Positions 43,112-51,090 of a DNA stretch of 64,000 bases are shown in pieces. A program made the position numbers and the translations under genes. Numbering within the stretch: position 1 is the first letter of the stretch; each line of letters starts with the position of its first letter. The notes beneath the pieces are model-generated. The model did no database searches, was not told where the DNA came from, and was given only the letters and a program-made list of their open reading frames with translations. Origin of the DNA: JAGPUQ01 sp963708735 (lineage in GTDB: Bacteria; Pseudomonadota; Gammaproteobacteria; Pseudomonadales; Porticoccaceae). The stretch covers positions 61,450 through 125,449 of the forward strand of contig CAVPTW010000039.1 of NCBI GenBank assembly GCA_963708735.1, given 5' to 3'.

Positions 43112-44410
43112 ATGAACGAAACCTTCGATGTGATCGTGGTCGGCGCCGGTCCTGCCGGCAATGCCGCCGCCTATACCCTGGCCAAGGCTGGGCTGTCCGT
43201 GCTGCAAATTGAACGCGGCGAAACGCCCGGCTCCAAAAATGTCCAGGGTGCGATCCTCTATGCCGATGCCCTGGAACGCATCATCCCGGAGTTCCGCGAC
43301 GAGGCCCCCCTCGAACGCCACCTCATCGAGCAGCGCTTCTGGCTCCTCGGCGACGATTCCTATGTCGGCGGCAGCTACCGCTCCGAGTCCTTCAACAACC
43401 CGCCGTACAACCGCTACACCATCGTGCGGGCGCAGTTCGACAAGTGGTTCTCGAAGAAAGTGCAGGAGGCCGGCGGGCTGGTCATCTGCGAGACCACGGT
43501 GCGGGAACTGATCATGGACGGCAACCGGGTGCGGGGTGTGCGCACCGACCGGGACGGCGGCTCCATCTACGCCGATCTGGTGATCCTGGCCGATGGTGTC
43601 AACTCGACCCTGGCGACCAAGGCGGGCTTTCACCCGGAACTCAAGCCCAAGGAGGTCGCCCTGGCGGTGAAGGAAACCCTGTTCCTGGCCCCCGAGGTGA
43701 TCGAACAGCGCTTCAATCTCAAGGGTGAGGAGGGCGTCGCCATCGAGATGGCGGGTACCATCACCCAGGGCATGGTGGGCACCGCCTTTCTCTATACCAA
43801 CCAGGAATCCCTGACTCTCGGCATCGGCTGCCTGCTGTCGGACTTTGCCCGCCAGAAAATCCCGCCCTACACCCTGCTCGAACAACTGAAGACCCATCCC
43901 GCGATCCGGCCTCTGCTGGAAGGTGCCGAACTCAAGGAGTATGTGGCCCACCTCATCCCCGAGGGTGGCTACGATGCCATCCCGCGCCTCTTCGGCGACG
44001 GCTGGATGATCGTCGGCGACTCGGCGGGACTGGTCAATGCCGTGCACCGGGAAGGCTCCAACCTGGCCATGACCAGCGGCCGTCTGGCCGGCGAGACCGC
44101 GGTGGAGTTGCGTGCCCAGGGAAAACCCATGAGCGCCGCCAACCTCGCGGGGTACAAGCGCAAGCTGGACCAGAGCTTCGTGATCAAGGATCTCAAGAAA
44201 TACCGCCGCCTGCCCGAGGTGCTGACCAAGAATTCGCAGTTCCTGACCGCTTATCCGGAGCTGCTCAATCAGGCGGTACACCACCTCGTGAAGGTGGATG
44301 ACGTGGACAAGAAAACCAAGGAGCGCGAGATCCGGCATGCGTTCCGCAGCCGGCGCAGTCTCTTCGGTCTGCTGGGCGACTCCTTCAAGCTGTGGAGGGC
44401 TTTCGAATGA
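43112..44410 (+). CDS. fixC: Flavoprotein dehydrogenase FixC
   Basis: 432 residues. It has the FAD dinucleotide fold (VIVVGAGPAGNAAAYTLAKAG) and the ETF-quinone oxidoreductase-like GDSAGLVNAVHREGSNLAM motif. FixC couples the ETF to a quinone as the exergonic branch in bifurcation. ATG 43112 follows GAGGAG; the next gene starts inside its stop. Confidence 0.95.
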   Translation: MNETFDVIVVGAGPAGNAAAYTLAKAGLSVLQIERGETPGSKNVQGAILYADALERIIPEFRDEAPLERHLIEQRFWLLGDDSYVGGSYRSESFNNPPYNRYTIVRAQFDKWFSKKVQEAGGLVICETTVRELIMDGNRVRGVRTDRDGGSIYADLVILADGVNSTLATKAGFHPELKPKEVALAVKETLFLAPEVIEQRFNLKGEEGVAIEMAGTITQGMVGTAFLYTNQESLTLGIGCLLSDFARQKIPPYTLLEQLKTHPAIRPLLEGAELKEYVAHLIPEGGYDAIPRLFGDGWMIVGDSAGLVNAVHREGSNLAMTSGRLAGETAVELRAQGKPMSAANLAGYKRKLDQSFVIKDLKKYRRLPEVLTKNSQFLTAYPELLNQAVHHLVKVDDVDKKTKEREIRHAFRSRRSLFGLLGDSFKLWRAFE

Positions 44411-44700
44411 TCAAGGTCAATGTAGAAGAGAAGCTGTTCCAGAACCGCTACAAGGTGGATACCGGGCATCCCCATATCCAGATCAAGGACGAAACCGTCT
44501 GCCAGACCCAATGCAAGAACCGCCAGTGCACCATCTGTTGTCCCGCCGGCTGCTACACCGCCGAGGGTAACGGCACGGTGACCCTGATTACCGACGGCTG
44601 CCTGGAATGCGGTACCTGCCGGGTCATCTGCACGGAGTTTCGCAACGTGGAATGGGAATACCCTCGGGGTGGTTTCGGCATCCTGTTCAAATTCGGGTGA
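44407..44700 (+). CDS. fixX: Ferredoxin-like protein FixX
   Basis: 97 residues with cysteine motifs CQTQCKNRQCTICCPAGC and CLECGTCRVIC, holding two [4Fe-4S] clusters. Electron acceptor from FixC/ETF. ATG 44407 overlaps the fixC stop (ATGA). Confidence 0.95.
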   Translation: MIKVNVEEKLFQNRYKVDTGHPHIQIKDETVCQTQCKNRQCTICCPAGCYTAEGNGTVTLITDGCLECGTCRVICTEFRNVEWEYPRGGFGILFKFG

Positions 44701-44703
44701 ACC

Positions 44704-45030
44704 ATGGCCAGACCACAAAAACATGTCTTCGTGTGTGTCCAGTCGCGTCCGCCGGCCCATCCCAAGGGCTCGTGCGGCGCGGGCCACAACTCGGGCGCCC
44801 TGCTCCAGTCCTTCATCGGCGAACTGGACCGGCGGTCGCTCTGGGGCCGCATCGCCATCACCTCGGCAGGCTGCCTGGGGCCCTGCGACCTGGGTCCCAA
44901 TGTCCTGGTCTATCCGGACGGCATTCTCTACAGCGGGGTGACAGCGGAGGATATCCCCGCCCTCATCGATGAACATCTGCTGGGCGACAAGCCGGTGGAA
45001 CGCCTGCTGGCCCCCGCCGAGGCATGGTGA
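44704..45030 (+). CDS. Thioredoxin-fold [2Fe-2S] ferredoxin
   Basis: 108 residues. Cluster ligands appear as HVFVCVQSRPPAHPKGSCG (two Cys) and GCLGPCDLGPN (two Cys), the pattern of thioredoxin-like ferredoxins. Probably another electron carrier for nitrogenase. Placed 3 bases after fixX, so part of the same operon. A variant of the same family lies at 55779. Confidence 0.9.
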   Translation: MARPQKHVFVCVQSRPPAHPKGSCGAGHNSGALLQSFIGELDRRSLWGRIAITSAGCLGPCDLGPNVLVYPDGILYSGVTAEDIPALIDEHLLGDKPVERLLAPAEAW

Positions 45031-45041
45031 GGGCAAAGCCC

Positions 45042-45551
45042 ATGAGCGCCACGAACGCATTGATGCGCGATGAACGGCCGGCCTTCGGCGGCGCCGTCAG
45101 CGGCGCGGTACGCGAATCGCTGGAGAGCGCCGCGGACTGCTACCGCGAGGATGCGGACGCTGCGGGCCGCTGGCTGGAGCAGGCGGCTGCCGCAGACCCG
45201 GACGCCCTGGCGGTCTACTTTGCCCGCTACAAGTTCCACTTCTATCAGAACCATTTGGCAGAGGCGGAAACGGCGGCGCGGGAGGGCCTCGCAGCGGCTG
45301 CAGCCCAGGGTGGCTTCCCCGCCGACTGGCGCAGTCTAACGCGGGAAAGCGCGTCCTGGTCGCCGGCCAACGGCCCACAACGCTTCTACCTGTTCAGCCT
45401 CAAGGCGCTGGCCTTCATCCGCTTGCGCCGGGGCGACGCCGATGAAAGCCTCGCCCTGCTTGCCAAGCTGACGGATATCGATCCCGCCGACCAAGTCGGC
45501 GCCGAGGTCATCCGCGCCCTGCACCGTGGAGCCACTACCGATGCCGCCTGA
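45042..45551 (+). CDS. nif-associated TPR-like helical protein, copy 2
   Basis: 169 residues, paralogue of the protein at 33697: ARYKFHFYQNHLAEAETAAREGL, RFYLFSLKALAFIRLRRGDADESLALLAKLTDIDPADQVGAEVI. Probably a helical scaffold. ATG 45042 has GAGGG upstream; a first ATG at 45024 overlaps the ferredoxin stop. The end overlaps the next gene by 11 bases. Confidence 0.68.
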   Translation: MSATNALMRDERPAFGGAVSGAVRESLESAADCYREDADAAGRWLEQAAAADPDALAVYFARYKFHFYQNHLAEAETAAREGLAAAAAQGGFPADWRSLTRESASWSPANGPQRFYLFSLKALAFIRLRRGDADESLALLAKLTDIDPADQVGAEVIRALHRGATTDAA

Positions 45552-45969
45552 AACCCACCCTGTCCTGGCTGCCCCCGCGGTCTCAGCCAATCCCGGCACG
45601 CTTGATGCCGCCATCCTCGCGGCCGCCCCAGCCGGCGAGCGCCTGCTGGCCAGCGCTGGCGAGCGCCTGACGCAACTGGGCCTGGCGGGTCGATTGCGGG
45701 TTCCGCTTTGGACGCAAGGCCGCTTTTCCCAGCATACCGACCCCGCCAGCGGCCGCCCCACCCTGCGCGTGGATTTTTTCTCGGCCGGCGGGCAACGCAA
45801 GGGACACCTGTTGTTCCATGGAGACGGCAGCCATTACGGCGAGATCGAGGTCGGCTTGACGCACCCCACGCTTCCCGGCTGGTGGATCGAAGTCATCGAG
45901 ATCTGGGGCCGGGATGGGGCCGTCAAAAACGATTTGCGGCTGTTGGCGCTGCCTGCCGAGGAAGCATGA
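45541..45969 (+). CDS. nif-operon protein, unrecognised (142 aa)
   Basis: 142 residues. An Ala-rich helical start is followed by a beta-rich C-terminal half (RLRVPLWTQGRFSQ, PTLRVDFFSAGGQRKGHLLFHGDGSHYGEIEVG, GWWIEVIEIWGRDG). No metal motif. Couples by 4-base overlap to the DUF364 gene; alternative GTG start at 45526. Function unknown. Confidence 0.6.
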   Translation: MPPETHPVLAAPAVSANPGTLDAAILAAAPAGERLLASAGERLTQLGLAGRLRVPLWTQGRFSQHTDPASGRPTLRVDFFSAGGQRKGHLLFHGDGSHYGEIEVGLTHPTLPGWWIEVIEIWGRDGAVKNDLRLLALPAEEA

Positions 45970-46793
45970 GCGATCCCTGGGCGATCTACGAGCTGCTGCT
46001 GGACCGGGTGGCGGACCACGCTGATCCAGCGCTGGAGATCACGCTCGGCCTGGTGTGGACCCTGTGCCGTGGCGCGCGCAGCTGCGGACTGGCCATGACG
46101 CCCGCCGGGGCGCCCCGCACCCTGCCATGGGCCGGCTCGCTGGCCGGACAGCCGTTGCGGGAACTTGCGCCCTGGTTGCGCGACTGGAATCCGCACGCCG
46201 CGAGCATTGGTCTGGCCGCCGTCAATGCCGCCCTCAATACCGAGGGCAACCCCGTGCTGGCGCGCGCCGCGCCCCTTGTAGGCAGCGGCCCCGGCAATCT
46301 CGCCGTATTCGAGCATTTTGCCCCGCAGCTCGCGGGCCAGCGGGTGGTGGTGATCGGCCGCTATCCGGGTCTCGATGCTTATGCCCGACAGCTGGACCTG
46401 ACGGTGCTGGAACGCCAGCCGGGCATCGGCGATCTGCCCGATCCGGCCTGCGAGTACCTATTGCCACAGGCCGACTGGGTGTTCCTGACTGCCAGCAGCC
46501 TGGCCAACAAAACCTTTCCACGGCTTGCCGAACTGTCGCGCGCCGCCACCACCGTGCTGATGGGGCCGGGTACGCCCTGGGTCGGAGAGTTTGCCGCCTT
46601 CGGCATCGACTACCTGGCCGGTGTCGAGGTACGGGATCACGATGCCCTGCGGCAGACCGTGGCCGAGGGCGGCGGCGTGCGCCTGTTCGAGGGACCGGTG
46701 CGCTATCGCCTGGCGGAGCTGCGCCTCGCCAATCACACGATGTTGCCCCATGCAGGCCACCAAAGCCTGTCTTCCCTTTCCCCCGTCCTTTAA
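45966..46793 (+). CDS. DUF364-family protein, putative metal-chelation domain
   Basis: 275 residues. The C-terminal two thirds follow the DUF364 pattern (GLAAVNAALN, RVVVIGRYPGLDAY, ADWVFLTASSLANKTFPRLAELS, TVLMGPGTPWVGE), a Rossmann-like domain annotated as possibly chelating heavy metals. In a nif operon it could handle Mo or Fe; that is inference. Confidence 0.75.
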   Translation: MSDPWAIYELLLDRVADHADPALEITLGLVWTLCRGARSCGLAMTPAGAPRTLPWAGSLAGQPLRELAPWLRDWNPHAASIGLAAVNAALNTEGNPVLARAAPLVGSGPGNLAVFEHFAPQLAGQRVVVIGRYPGLDAYARQLDLTVLERQPGIGDLPDPACEYLLPQADWVFLTASSLANKTFPRLAELSRAATTVLMGPGTPWVGEFAAFGIDYLAGVEVRDHDALRQTVAEGGGVRLFEGPVRYRLAELRLANHTMLPHAGHQSLSSLSPVL

Positions 46794-46806
46794 GGAGCAA
46801 ACGACC

Positions 46807-47022
46807 ATGGCCCTTGGATATGACGTGCTCAAAGCTGACCTCGCGCTCTGCACCGGCACCCGCACGGGCAACCAGCGCTGCAACGGAACGATTTACGTGT
46901 GTGGCCAGTGCGGTGCGCGCGGCTGCAAACAGACCCGCGTGGGCCAGTGCAGCGACCAGGCATTCAGCGTGCTCGATCAGTGTCTGAAATGCGGCACGCA
47001 CGCCATGCAAGCGGCGAGCTGA
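46807..47022 (+). CDS. Small cysteine-rich nif-operon protein (71 aa)
   Basis: 71 residues with eight Cys: ALCTGTRTGNQRCNG, YVCGQCGARGCKQ, GQCSDQAFSVLDQCLKCG. Two zinc-ribbon-like or Fe-S-like motifs are likely. ATG 46807 follows TAAGGAG. Unrecognised; its role could be metal storage or an Fe-S partner. Confidence 0.7.
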   Translation: MALGYDVLKADLALCTGTRTGNQRCNGTIYVCGQCGARGCKQTRVGQCSDQAFSVLDQCLKCGTHAMQAAS

Positions 47023-47089
47023 TCGCAGTGCACCGTGGCCGGTCGTCTACAAGCCCGGCACCTGCTGAATTGCAAGAGAGGCAAACATC

Positions 47090-47374
47090 ATGGCTGAAAT
47101 GATCGTGGTGGAAGATCGCAATCAGGACGACCTGTCACGCAAGGCCGGCTGTTACCTCTATGTCGATACCGAGCTCTGGCTCGAAGAGGACCAGGTGCAC
47201 CGGGGCGATGGCCCCGCCGTCATTGCCCCGGACGGCGCCGAGCGCTGGTACATCCATGGAAAAGAAGTCTCGCGCGATGTCAATGCATTCTTTTTCCAAA
47301 ACAAATGGTCGATGCAACGCGGCCTCGACACGCCGCAGAAGATCACCGTTTTTCAGGCCCATTTTCTGAAGTGA
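47090..47374 (+). CDS. Small acidic nif-linked protein, unrecognised (94 aa)
   Basis: 94 residues. The segment WLEEDQVHRGDGPAVIAPDGAERWYIHGK looks like one MORN-like or 'DGPA..WY..G' beta-hairpin motif, followed by a helix (DVNAFFFQNKW). AGAGAGG precedes the ATG. Function unknown. Confidence 0.6.
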   Translation: MAEMIVVEDRNQDDLSRKAGCYLYVDTELWLEEDQVHRGDGPAVIAPDGAERWYIHGKEVSRDVNAFFFQNKWSMQRGLDTPQKITVFQAHFLK

Positions 47375-47499
47375 CCGCCGATTGACCGGAGCACAAGGGC
47401 TGGCTTGCCTTCGCAGATCGGCATTGGGAATCCGGATTCGCATCGTCATTTGCCGAGATAACGAGAGATCGCGCCCTCACACCCCGGAAGGAGCCCATC

Positions 47500-47829
47500 A
47501 TGTTTACCAAAGCCTGTGATTTGAGCGAATTGAAGGAAGGAAAAACCGATGTGGCGGCGGTCAACCGCACCTTGGTGCTGCTGGTCTGGCCGCTTGGTGG
47601 AAAACCCATTGCCTACCAGGGCATGTGCCCGCACTCGAATGAACCGCTGGCCGATGCCCGATTCGACGGCAAGATCATCTCCTGCCGCCATCATGACTGG
47701 GAATTCGACGGAACCACCGGTGCGTGCATTCGGGGCAAGCCCTGCACACTCGCGGAATATCCGATCGAGATCAAGGACGGCGAAATTCACGTCGATGTGA
47801 GCGGCGTGGTGCCCAATCGCGCCGCATAG
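47500..47829 (+). CDS. Rieske-type [2Fe-2S] ferredoxin
   Basis: 109 residues with the Rieske ligands GMCPHSNEP and SCRHHDWEFD, as in bacterial toluene-monooxygenase-type Rieske ferredoxins and NirD-like proteins. A soluble one-electron carrier. ATG 47500 follows GGAAGGAG. Its closeness to the nif genes suggests an electron or oxygen-related role. Confidence 0.88.
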   Translation: MFTKACDLSELKEGKTDVAAVNRTLVLLVWPLGGKPIAYQGMCPHSNEPLADARFDGKIISCRHHDWEFDGTTGACIRGKPCTLAEYPIEIKDGEIHVDVSGVVPNRAA

Positions 47830-47848
47830 GCACCGGATTTCAACCGCC

Positions 47849-47863
47849 GGGCACACGGCTTGC
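47849..47863 (+). promoter_or_regulatory. Possible sigma-54 promoter
   Basis: GGGCAC-ACGGC-TTGC: five of six matches at -24, perfect -12. It is 108 bases before the gene at 47971. I see no NifA site in the sequence upstream. Confidence 0.5.
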
Positions 47864-47970
47864 GATCTGTTTGCCGCCGTCTGCCTTGGCAAGCCAGGCG
47901 CCACTCGCCCAGTCGGTGTTATTTTTCAACCCATTACATTCCGTCAGACCGCTTTTCAGGAGCACTTCAC

Positions 47971-48216
47971 ATGTCCGTTGCAGAGGGATTCTTTGTCGAT
48001 TGGGACGGCAATGCGCGCAGCACCCTCGCGCCCGGTGGCGGCTATCTCTGCGAAACCGATGTCAGCGCCCGTTATGTGGCAATCACCACGCCCAACGGCG
48101 CCCTGGTGCATGAAGCCAGCTACTATAAAAACCTGGCTGACCTCGAAAAGGCGGGTATCAGGGCAGCGCTCGTTCCGGATTCACATCCTTGGGGAACCCG
48201 GAAAGACGGATTTTGA
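47971..48216 (+). CDS. Small nif-linked protein, unrecognised (81 aa)
   Basis: 81 residues starting MSVAEGFFVDWDGNARSTLAP, with a beta-rich N-terminal half (GGYLCETDVSARYVAITTPNG) and a short helix. Follows CAGGAG. A sigma-54-like promoter is upstream. Function unknown. Confidence 0.55.
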   Translation: MSVAEGFFVDWDGNARSTLAPGGGYLCETDVSARYVAITTPNGALVHEASYYKNLADLEKAGIRAALVPDSHPWGTRKDGF

Positions 48217-48245
48217 GCGTGGGCCAGACCTGAGGAGATCGGGTG

Positions 48246-48485
48246 ATGCTGCCGACCACCATTCTCGTCGATGAGTCGCCGCGGTGTGTGGTGCGACCGA
48301 CGGACGCCAAGGCGCTCAGTCGTTTCATTCGCAATGGCAAGAATTACCTGCTTGGCGAAAACCCCAACGGCGCCATTTCCCATCGCCCGGCCGATACCGA
48401 AGAATCGGCAAAATGGCATGAGGCCCTTGCGCTTCATCAGGCCTGGGGAGGCGCCGAGGAAGACTATTTCGGGATTCCGTTGTAA
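48246..48485 (+). CDS. Small nif-linked protein, unrecognised (79 aa)
   Basis: 79 residues starting MLPTTILVDESPRCVVRPTDAKALSRFIRNGKNYLLG, with HRPADTEESAKWHEAL in the C-terminal half. GAGGAG precedes the ATG (a GTG at 48243 is next to it). Follows the preceding small gene by 29 bases and was probably co-transcribed. No known domain. Confidence 0.55.
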   Translation: MLPTTILVDESPRCVVRPTDAKALSRFIRNGKNYLLGENPNGAISHRPADTEESAKWHEALALHQAWGGAEEDYFGIPL

Positions 48486-48509
48486 GCCGACCGCAAGGCG
48501 AATGTCGCT

Positions 48510-48941
48510 TCAGGGACGCTGCATGCCGACATCGTGGGGATTGCCCGCCTGATTGCGCATCCAGTCGGCGAGTCGGCTCAGCAGGTCATAGATTTCCTGT
48601 CGGGCTTCGGCATCGCCAACCGTTTCGTCGAGGGCGCCGCGCATGCACAGCAGCCAGGCATCGCGCTCGGCAGCGCCGATGGGAAAGCCCTGATGGCGCT
48701 GGCGCAGCCGCGGATGCCCCCGTTCGGCGGAATAGTGCTTCGGGCCGCCCATCCATTCACCCAGGTAACGTTTGAGCACTTCCTTGGTCGGCTCCAGATC
48801 GGGCGCATGCATGGCGCGGATCGTCTCCGCTTCCGGCAACGCGTCCATCCGCGCGTAGAAGGATTCCACCAGACGGTCGATGGTCGGCGCGCCGCCGACC
48901 CGCGCGAACATGGAAACCTTTAGCTCACCGACATCCGCCAT
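48510..48941 (-). CDS. Group II truncated haemoglobin
   Basis: 143 residues: MFARVGGAPTIDRLVESFYARMDAL, IRAMHAPDL, EWMGGPKHYSAERGHPRLRQRHQGFPIG (proximal His in the GHPRLRxRH motif) and ERDAWLLCM. Group II truncated haemoglobins bind O2 or NO. Its place directly after nifQ suggests oxygen or NO protection of nitrogenase. Confidence 0.9.
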   Translation of the reverse strand: MADVGELKVSMFARVGGAPTIDRLVESFYARMDALPEAETIRAMHAPDLEPTKEVLKRYLGEWMGGPKHYSAERGHPRLRQRHQGFPIGAAERDAWLLCMRGALDETVGDAEARQEIYDLLSRLADWMRNQAGNPHDVGMQRP

Positions 48942-48944
48942 TCG

Positions 48945-49595
48945 TCACCCCGGATTCCGTAGGGTTGACGCGCGCAGCGCCGGAGCAGGCGCCAGCTCCT
49001 CGCCACCCCCGAAGCAGGCGGCATAGTCGCTGCACACACCGCAACTGGGTGCCTTGCACAGGCGGACTTCGGCGCGTTCGCAAAGCTGGCGGTAGAAGAA
49101 CCGCTTCCAGCGCAGGTTGTGGGTGTTTTGCATGACCAGGGCGGGGAAGTACGCGCCCAGCAGCGCGGACAGGCTCGCGCGATCGGGCAGTGCCAGATCC
49201 TCCCACAGATGGTTGTCTCCGAGACAGGCCGCCGCTACCGCGCGGGCAATCCACTCGGTCTGGGCGGAGTCATCCTGGCGGTGCGCCAGCAGCAGTTCCA
49301 GCAGGTCCGCGAATTCATCCGACCGGGGATCCTCCACCGCGGGCGCGCTCAGGGAGTGCGTCGCCGCCAACAGCCCGCTCGCGCCGGGGAAATATCGCTC
49401 CAACAGCGCGCTGCTGGCCGCCGCCGTCAACCCCAGGACTCCGCCGCGCACCGGCCCGAGGCGCCAGCCCCAGGTAATACCGATGCCTGCGGCGAGCGCC
49501 AGGGTTTCCGGCGCCAGCGGATCCCGCGCCACCGCCAGCAGGAGCGCGCGGGGTTCGGCCGGCACCGGCGCGGTGTACGCGGCGGCGGCTGTCAT
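48945..49595 (-). CDS. nifQ: Molybdenum-handling protein NifQ
   Basis: 216 residues. The diagnostic C-terminal motif C-X4-C-X2-C-X5-C (CKAPSCGVCSDYAAC) follows a WKRFFYRQLCERAEVRLC helix. NifQ supplies a Mo-Fe-S unit to NifEN for FeMo-co assembly. ATG 49595 chosen; a four-base overlap with the ferredoxin gene puts it in the nifENX operon. Confidence 0.93.
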   Translation of the reverse strand: MTAAAAYTAPVPAEPRALLLAVARDPLAPETLALAAGIGITWGWRLGPVRGGVLGLTAAASSALLERYFPGASGLLAATHSLSAPAVEDPRSDEFADLLELLLAHRQDDSAQTEWIARAVAAACLGDNHLWEDLALPDRASLSALLGAYFPALVMQNTHNLRWKRFFYRQLCERAEVRLCKAPSCGVCSDYAACFGGGEELAPAPALRASTLRNPG

Positions 49596-49927
49596 GCGGG
49601 TAACTCCATGGGCTGGTGGGTGTAGCATTTTTTCGGGCAGATCTTGGAGCAGGCCTCGCAGCCCACGCAATTCATCTGGTTGGCGATGGTCATGACCTTG
49701 CGCTCGTATTCCTCGTCGTCATCCTCATCGCCGACCGCTCCCACGGGAACCTGTTCGCCGTCCTCGGTGAGTCCCACCATCTGCAGCACCTCGCGGCCGC
49801 AGACCCGGAAACAGCGGCCGCAGCCGATACAGCGTTCGGCGTTGATGGCGGCGACGAATTTCGGCGTCCAGCTGCGCCCGTCGGGCAGGGTGACGGTGAC
49901 GACCTGCGCCGGGACCTGATCTGCCAT
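49592..49927 (-). CDS. fdxB: nif-specific ferredoxin III (FdxB type)
   Basis: 111 residues with CIGCGRCFRVCGREV and NCVGCEACSKICPKKC; an acidic linker (DEDDDEE) lies between. Two [4Fe-4S] clusters. Electron donor to nitrogenase or FeMo-co assembly. One-base overlap with the next upstream gene. Confidence 0.9.
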   Translation of the reverse strand: MADQVPAQVVTVTLPDGRSWTPKFVAAINAERCIGCGRCFRVCGREVLQMVGLTEDGEQVPVGAVGDEDDDEEYERKVMTIANQMNCVGCEACSKICPKKCYTHQPMELPA

Positions 49928-50121
49928 CAGCCAGCCTGCTCCAGCCGGGCCCGCGCGGCCGCCAGGCGTTCATAGGTTTCGTGGGTCTTGCGGGCGATCT
50001 CCGGGATCCGCTCCCAGCCCGTGGGCAGGTCCTCGGCCAGGTCGTGGAGGTCCATCTTGAGTGCCGTGGCCTGCGAATTGAGCCGCTTGATTTCCGCTTT
50101 GAGATCGTCTGCCGTGTTCAT
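49927..50121 (-). CDS. Rop-like small helical nif protein (CCE_0567 family)
   Basis: 64 residues, almost all helix (DDLKAEIKRLNSQATALKMDLHDLAEDLP then a second helix ETYERLAAARARLEQ), a helix-turn-helix pair as in the nif-linked CCE_0567 family. Metal binding has been proposed for that family; the role is not established. Confidence 0.8.
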   Translation of the reverse strand: MNTADDLKAEIKRLNSQATALKMDLHDLAEDLPTGWERIPEIARKTHETYERLAAARARLEQAG

Positions 50122-50158
50122 GTCCGCCGCCTTCGTGCAATCGTGCCGCGCATCGGCA

Positions 50159-50638
50159 TCAGCCGTACTTCGCCACCTCGGGGAAGCGCTCGATCAGCTC
50201 GACCCCGGCCTCCACCAGCTTCTGCCCTTCCTCCTCCAGCTTTTCCAGACTGGGGAAGCCGAAGCGATGCACGTCGCGCAACTGCTTGTTGACGGCGATC
50301 AGGCGGCCGGCGGTGAGCGCCATGCGGCCGAAACCCTCGTGGGACATCTTCATCATGGGGGACACCATGACCCCGGTGCGGCGCTCGATGGCGAGGCCCA
50401 CGGCGTTGTAGAACAGCTCCAGGCGCCACAGGGTCTCCGGATCCGGATCGCCGATGATGGGAAGCTGCGCGCGTTTTTCCTTGGTCAGGATGTAGGGTTC
50501 GAGCAGTTGTTCGTCGCTCTTGTTGTCCCAGGTTCCGAAGGAATCGTGGGCGCGCAATTGCTTGATCAACTCCCCGACAAAGGGCGCCGCCGTCGCAGCA
50601 ACCGCTGTCGCCGCGATGGCGGTTTGTGTCTCAGCCAT
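50159..50638 (-). CDS. NifX-associated protein, DUF269
   Basis: 159 residues matching DUF269 (PFVGELIKQLRAHDSFGTWDNKSDEQLL, LPIIGDPDPETLWRLELFYNAVG, MKMSHEGFGRMALTAGRLI). Found almost always next to nifX; function unknown. The preferred ATG 50638 overlaps the nifX stop. Confidence 0.92.
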   Translation of the reverse strand: MAETQTAIAATAVAATAAPFVGELIKQLRAHDSFGTWDNKSDEQLLEPYILTKEKRAQLPIIGDPDPETLWRLELFYNAVGLAIERRTGVMVSPMMKMSHEGFGRMALTAGRLIAVNKQLRDVHRFGFPSLEKLEEEGQKLVEAGVELIERFPEVAKYG

Positions 50639-51050
50639 GTTCCATCTCCTCGTCTTCGTCCTCAAAATTGAGAGCTCGTGCCTCGCCCTTGCGCATTACC
50701 TTGCGCAGCCAGGGCGGCGGATTGCCGGCCAGCACGTCCTTGAGCTTCTCCAGAATCTCCGCGATGGGCTCGGGCTGGTTCACCTTGATGGGGTGGATGT
50801 TGTTGGCTACCACCCGTGCGGCGCCGGAGCCGCCGATGGCGGCCACGTAGAGGATGGCGCAGTCCTTGATCGCCTCGATCTTGGGCGCCAGCTTGTCCTC
50901 GTTGCCGTCCTCCTGCAGATCGCCATCGAACTGGATGGCTTCCACGAACCGGTGGCTGTCGGGGCCGACCTCGTAGATGGCAATGTTTTTCGCCCAACCG
51001 AAGTGGGCATCCACCTGTTTCAGGTCCTGGGTACAAAAGGCTATTTTCAT
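50631..51050 (-). CDS. nifX: FeMo-cofactor carrier NifX
   Basis: 139 residues: MKIAFCTQDLKQVDAHFGWAKNIAIYEV, LYVAAIGGSGAARVVANNIHPIKV. NifX holds NifB-co or VK-cluster during transfer. AGGAGG precedes the ATG. Transcribed after nifN in the nifENX operon. Confidence 0.93.
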   Translation of the reverse strand: MKIAFCTQDLKQVDAHFGWAKNIAIYEVGPDSHRFVEAIQFDGDLQEDGNEDKLAPKIEAIKDCAILYVAAIGGSGAARVVANNIHPIKVNQPEPIAEILEKLKDVLAGNPPPWLRKVMRKGEARALNFEDEDEEMEHG

Positions 51051-51090
51051 CACGCCTCCTTCGGCGCTCGCCCGTTCATGATTCGGGGTC

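Noticed and set aside
41140..43161. 673-codon minus-strand frame opposite fixA/fixB
   Set aside because: Spans two conserved ETF genes on the other strand; shadow.
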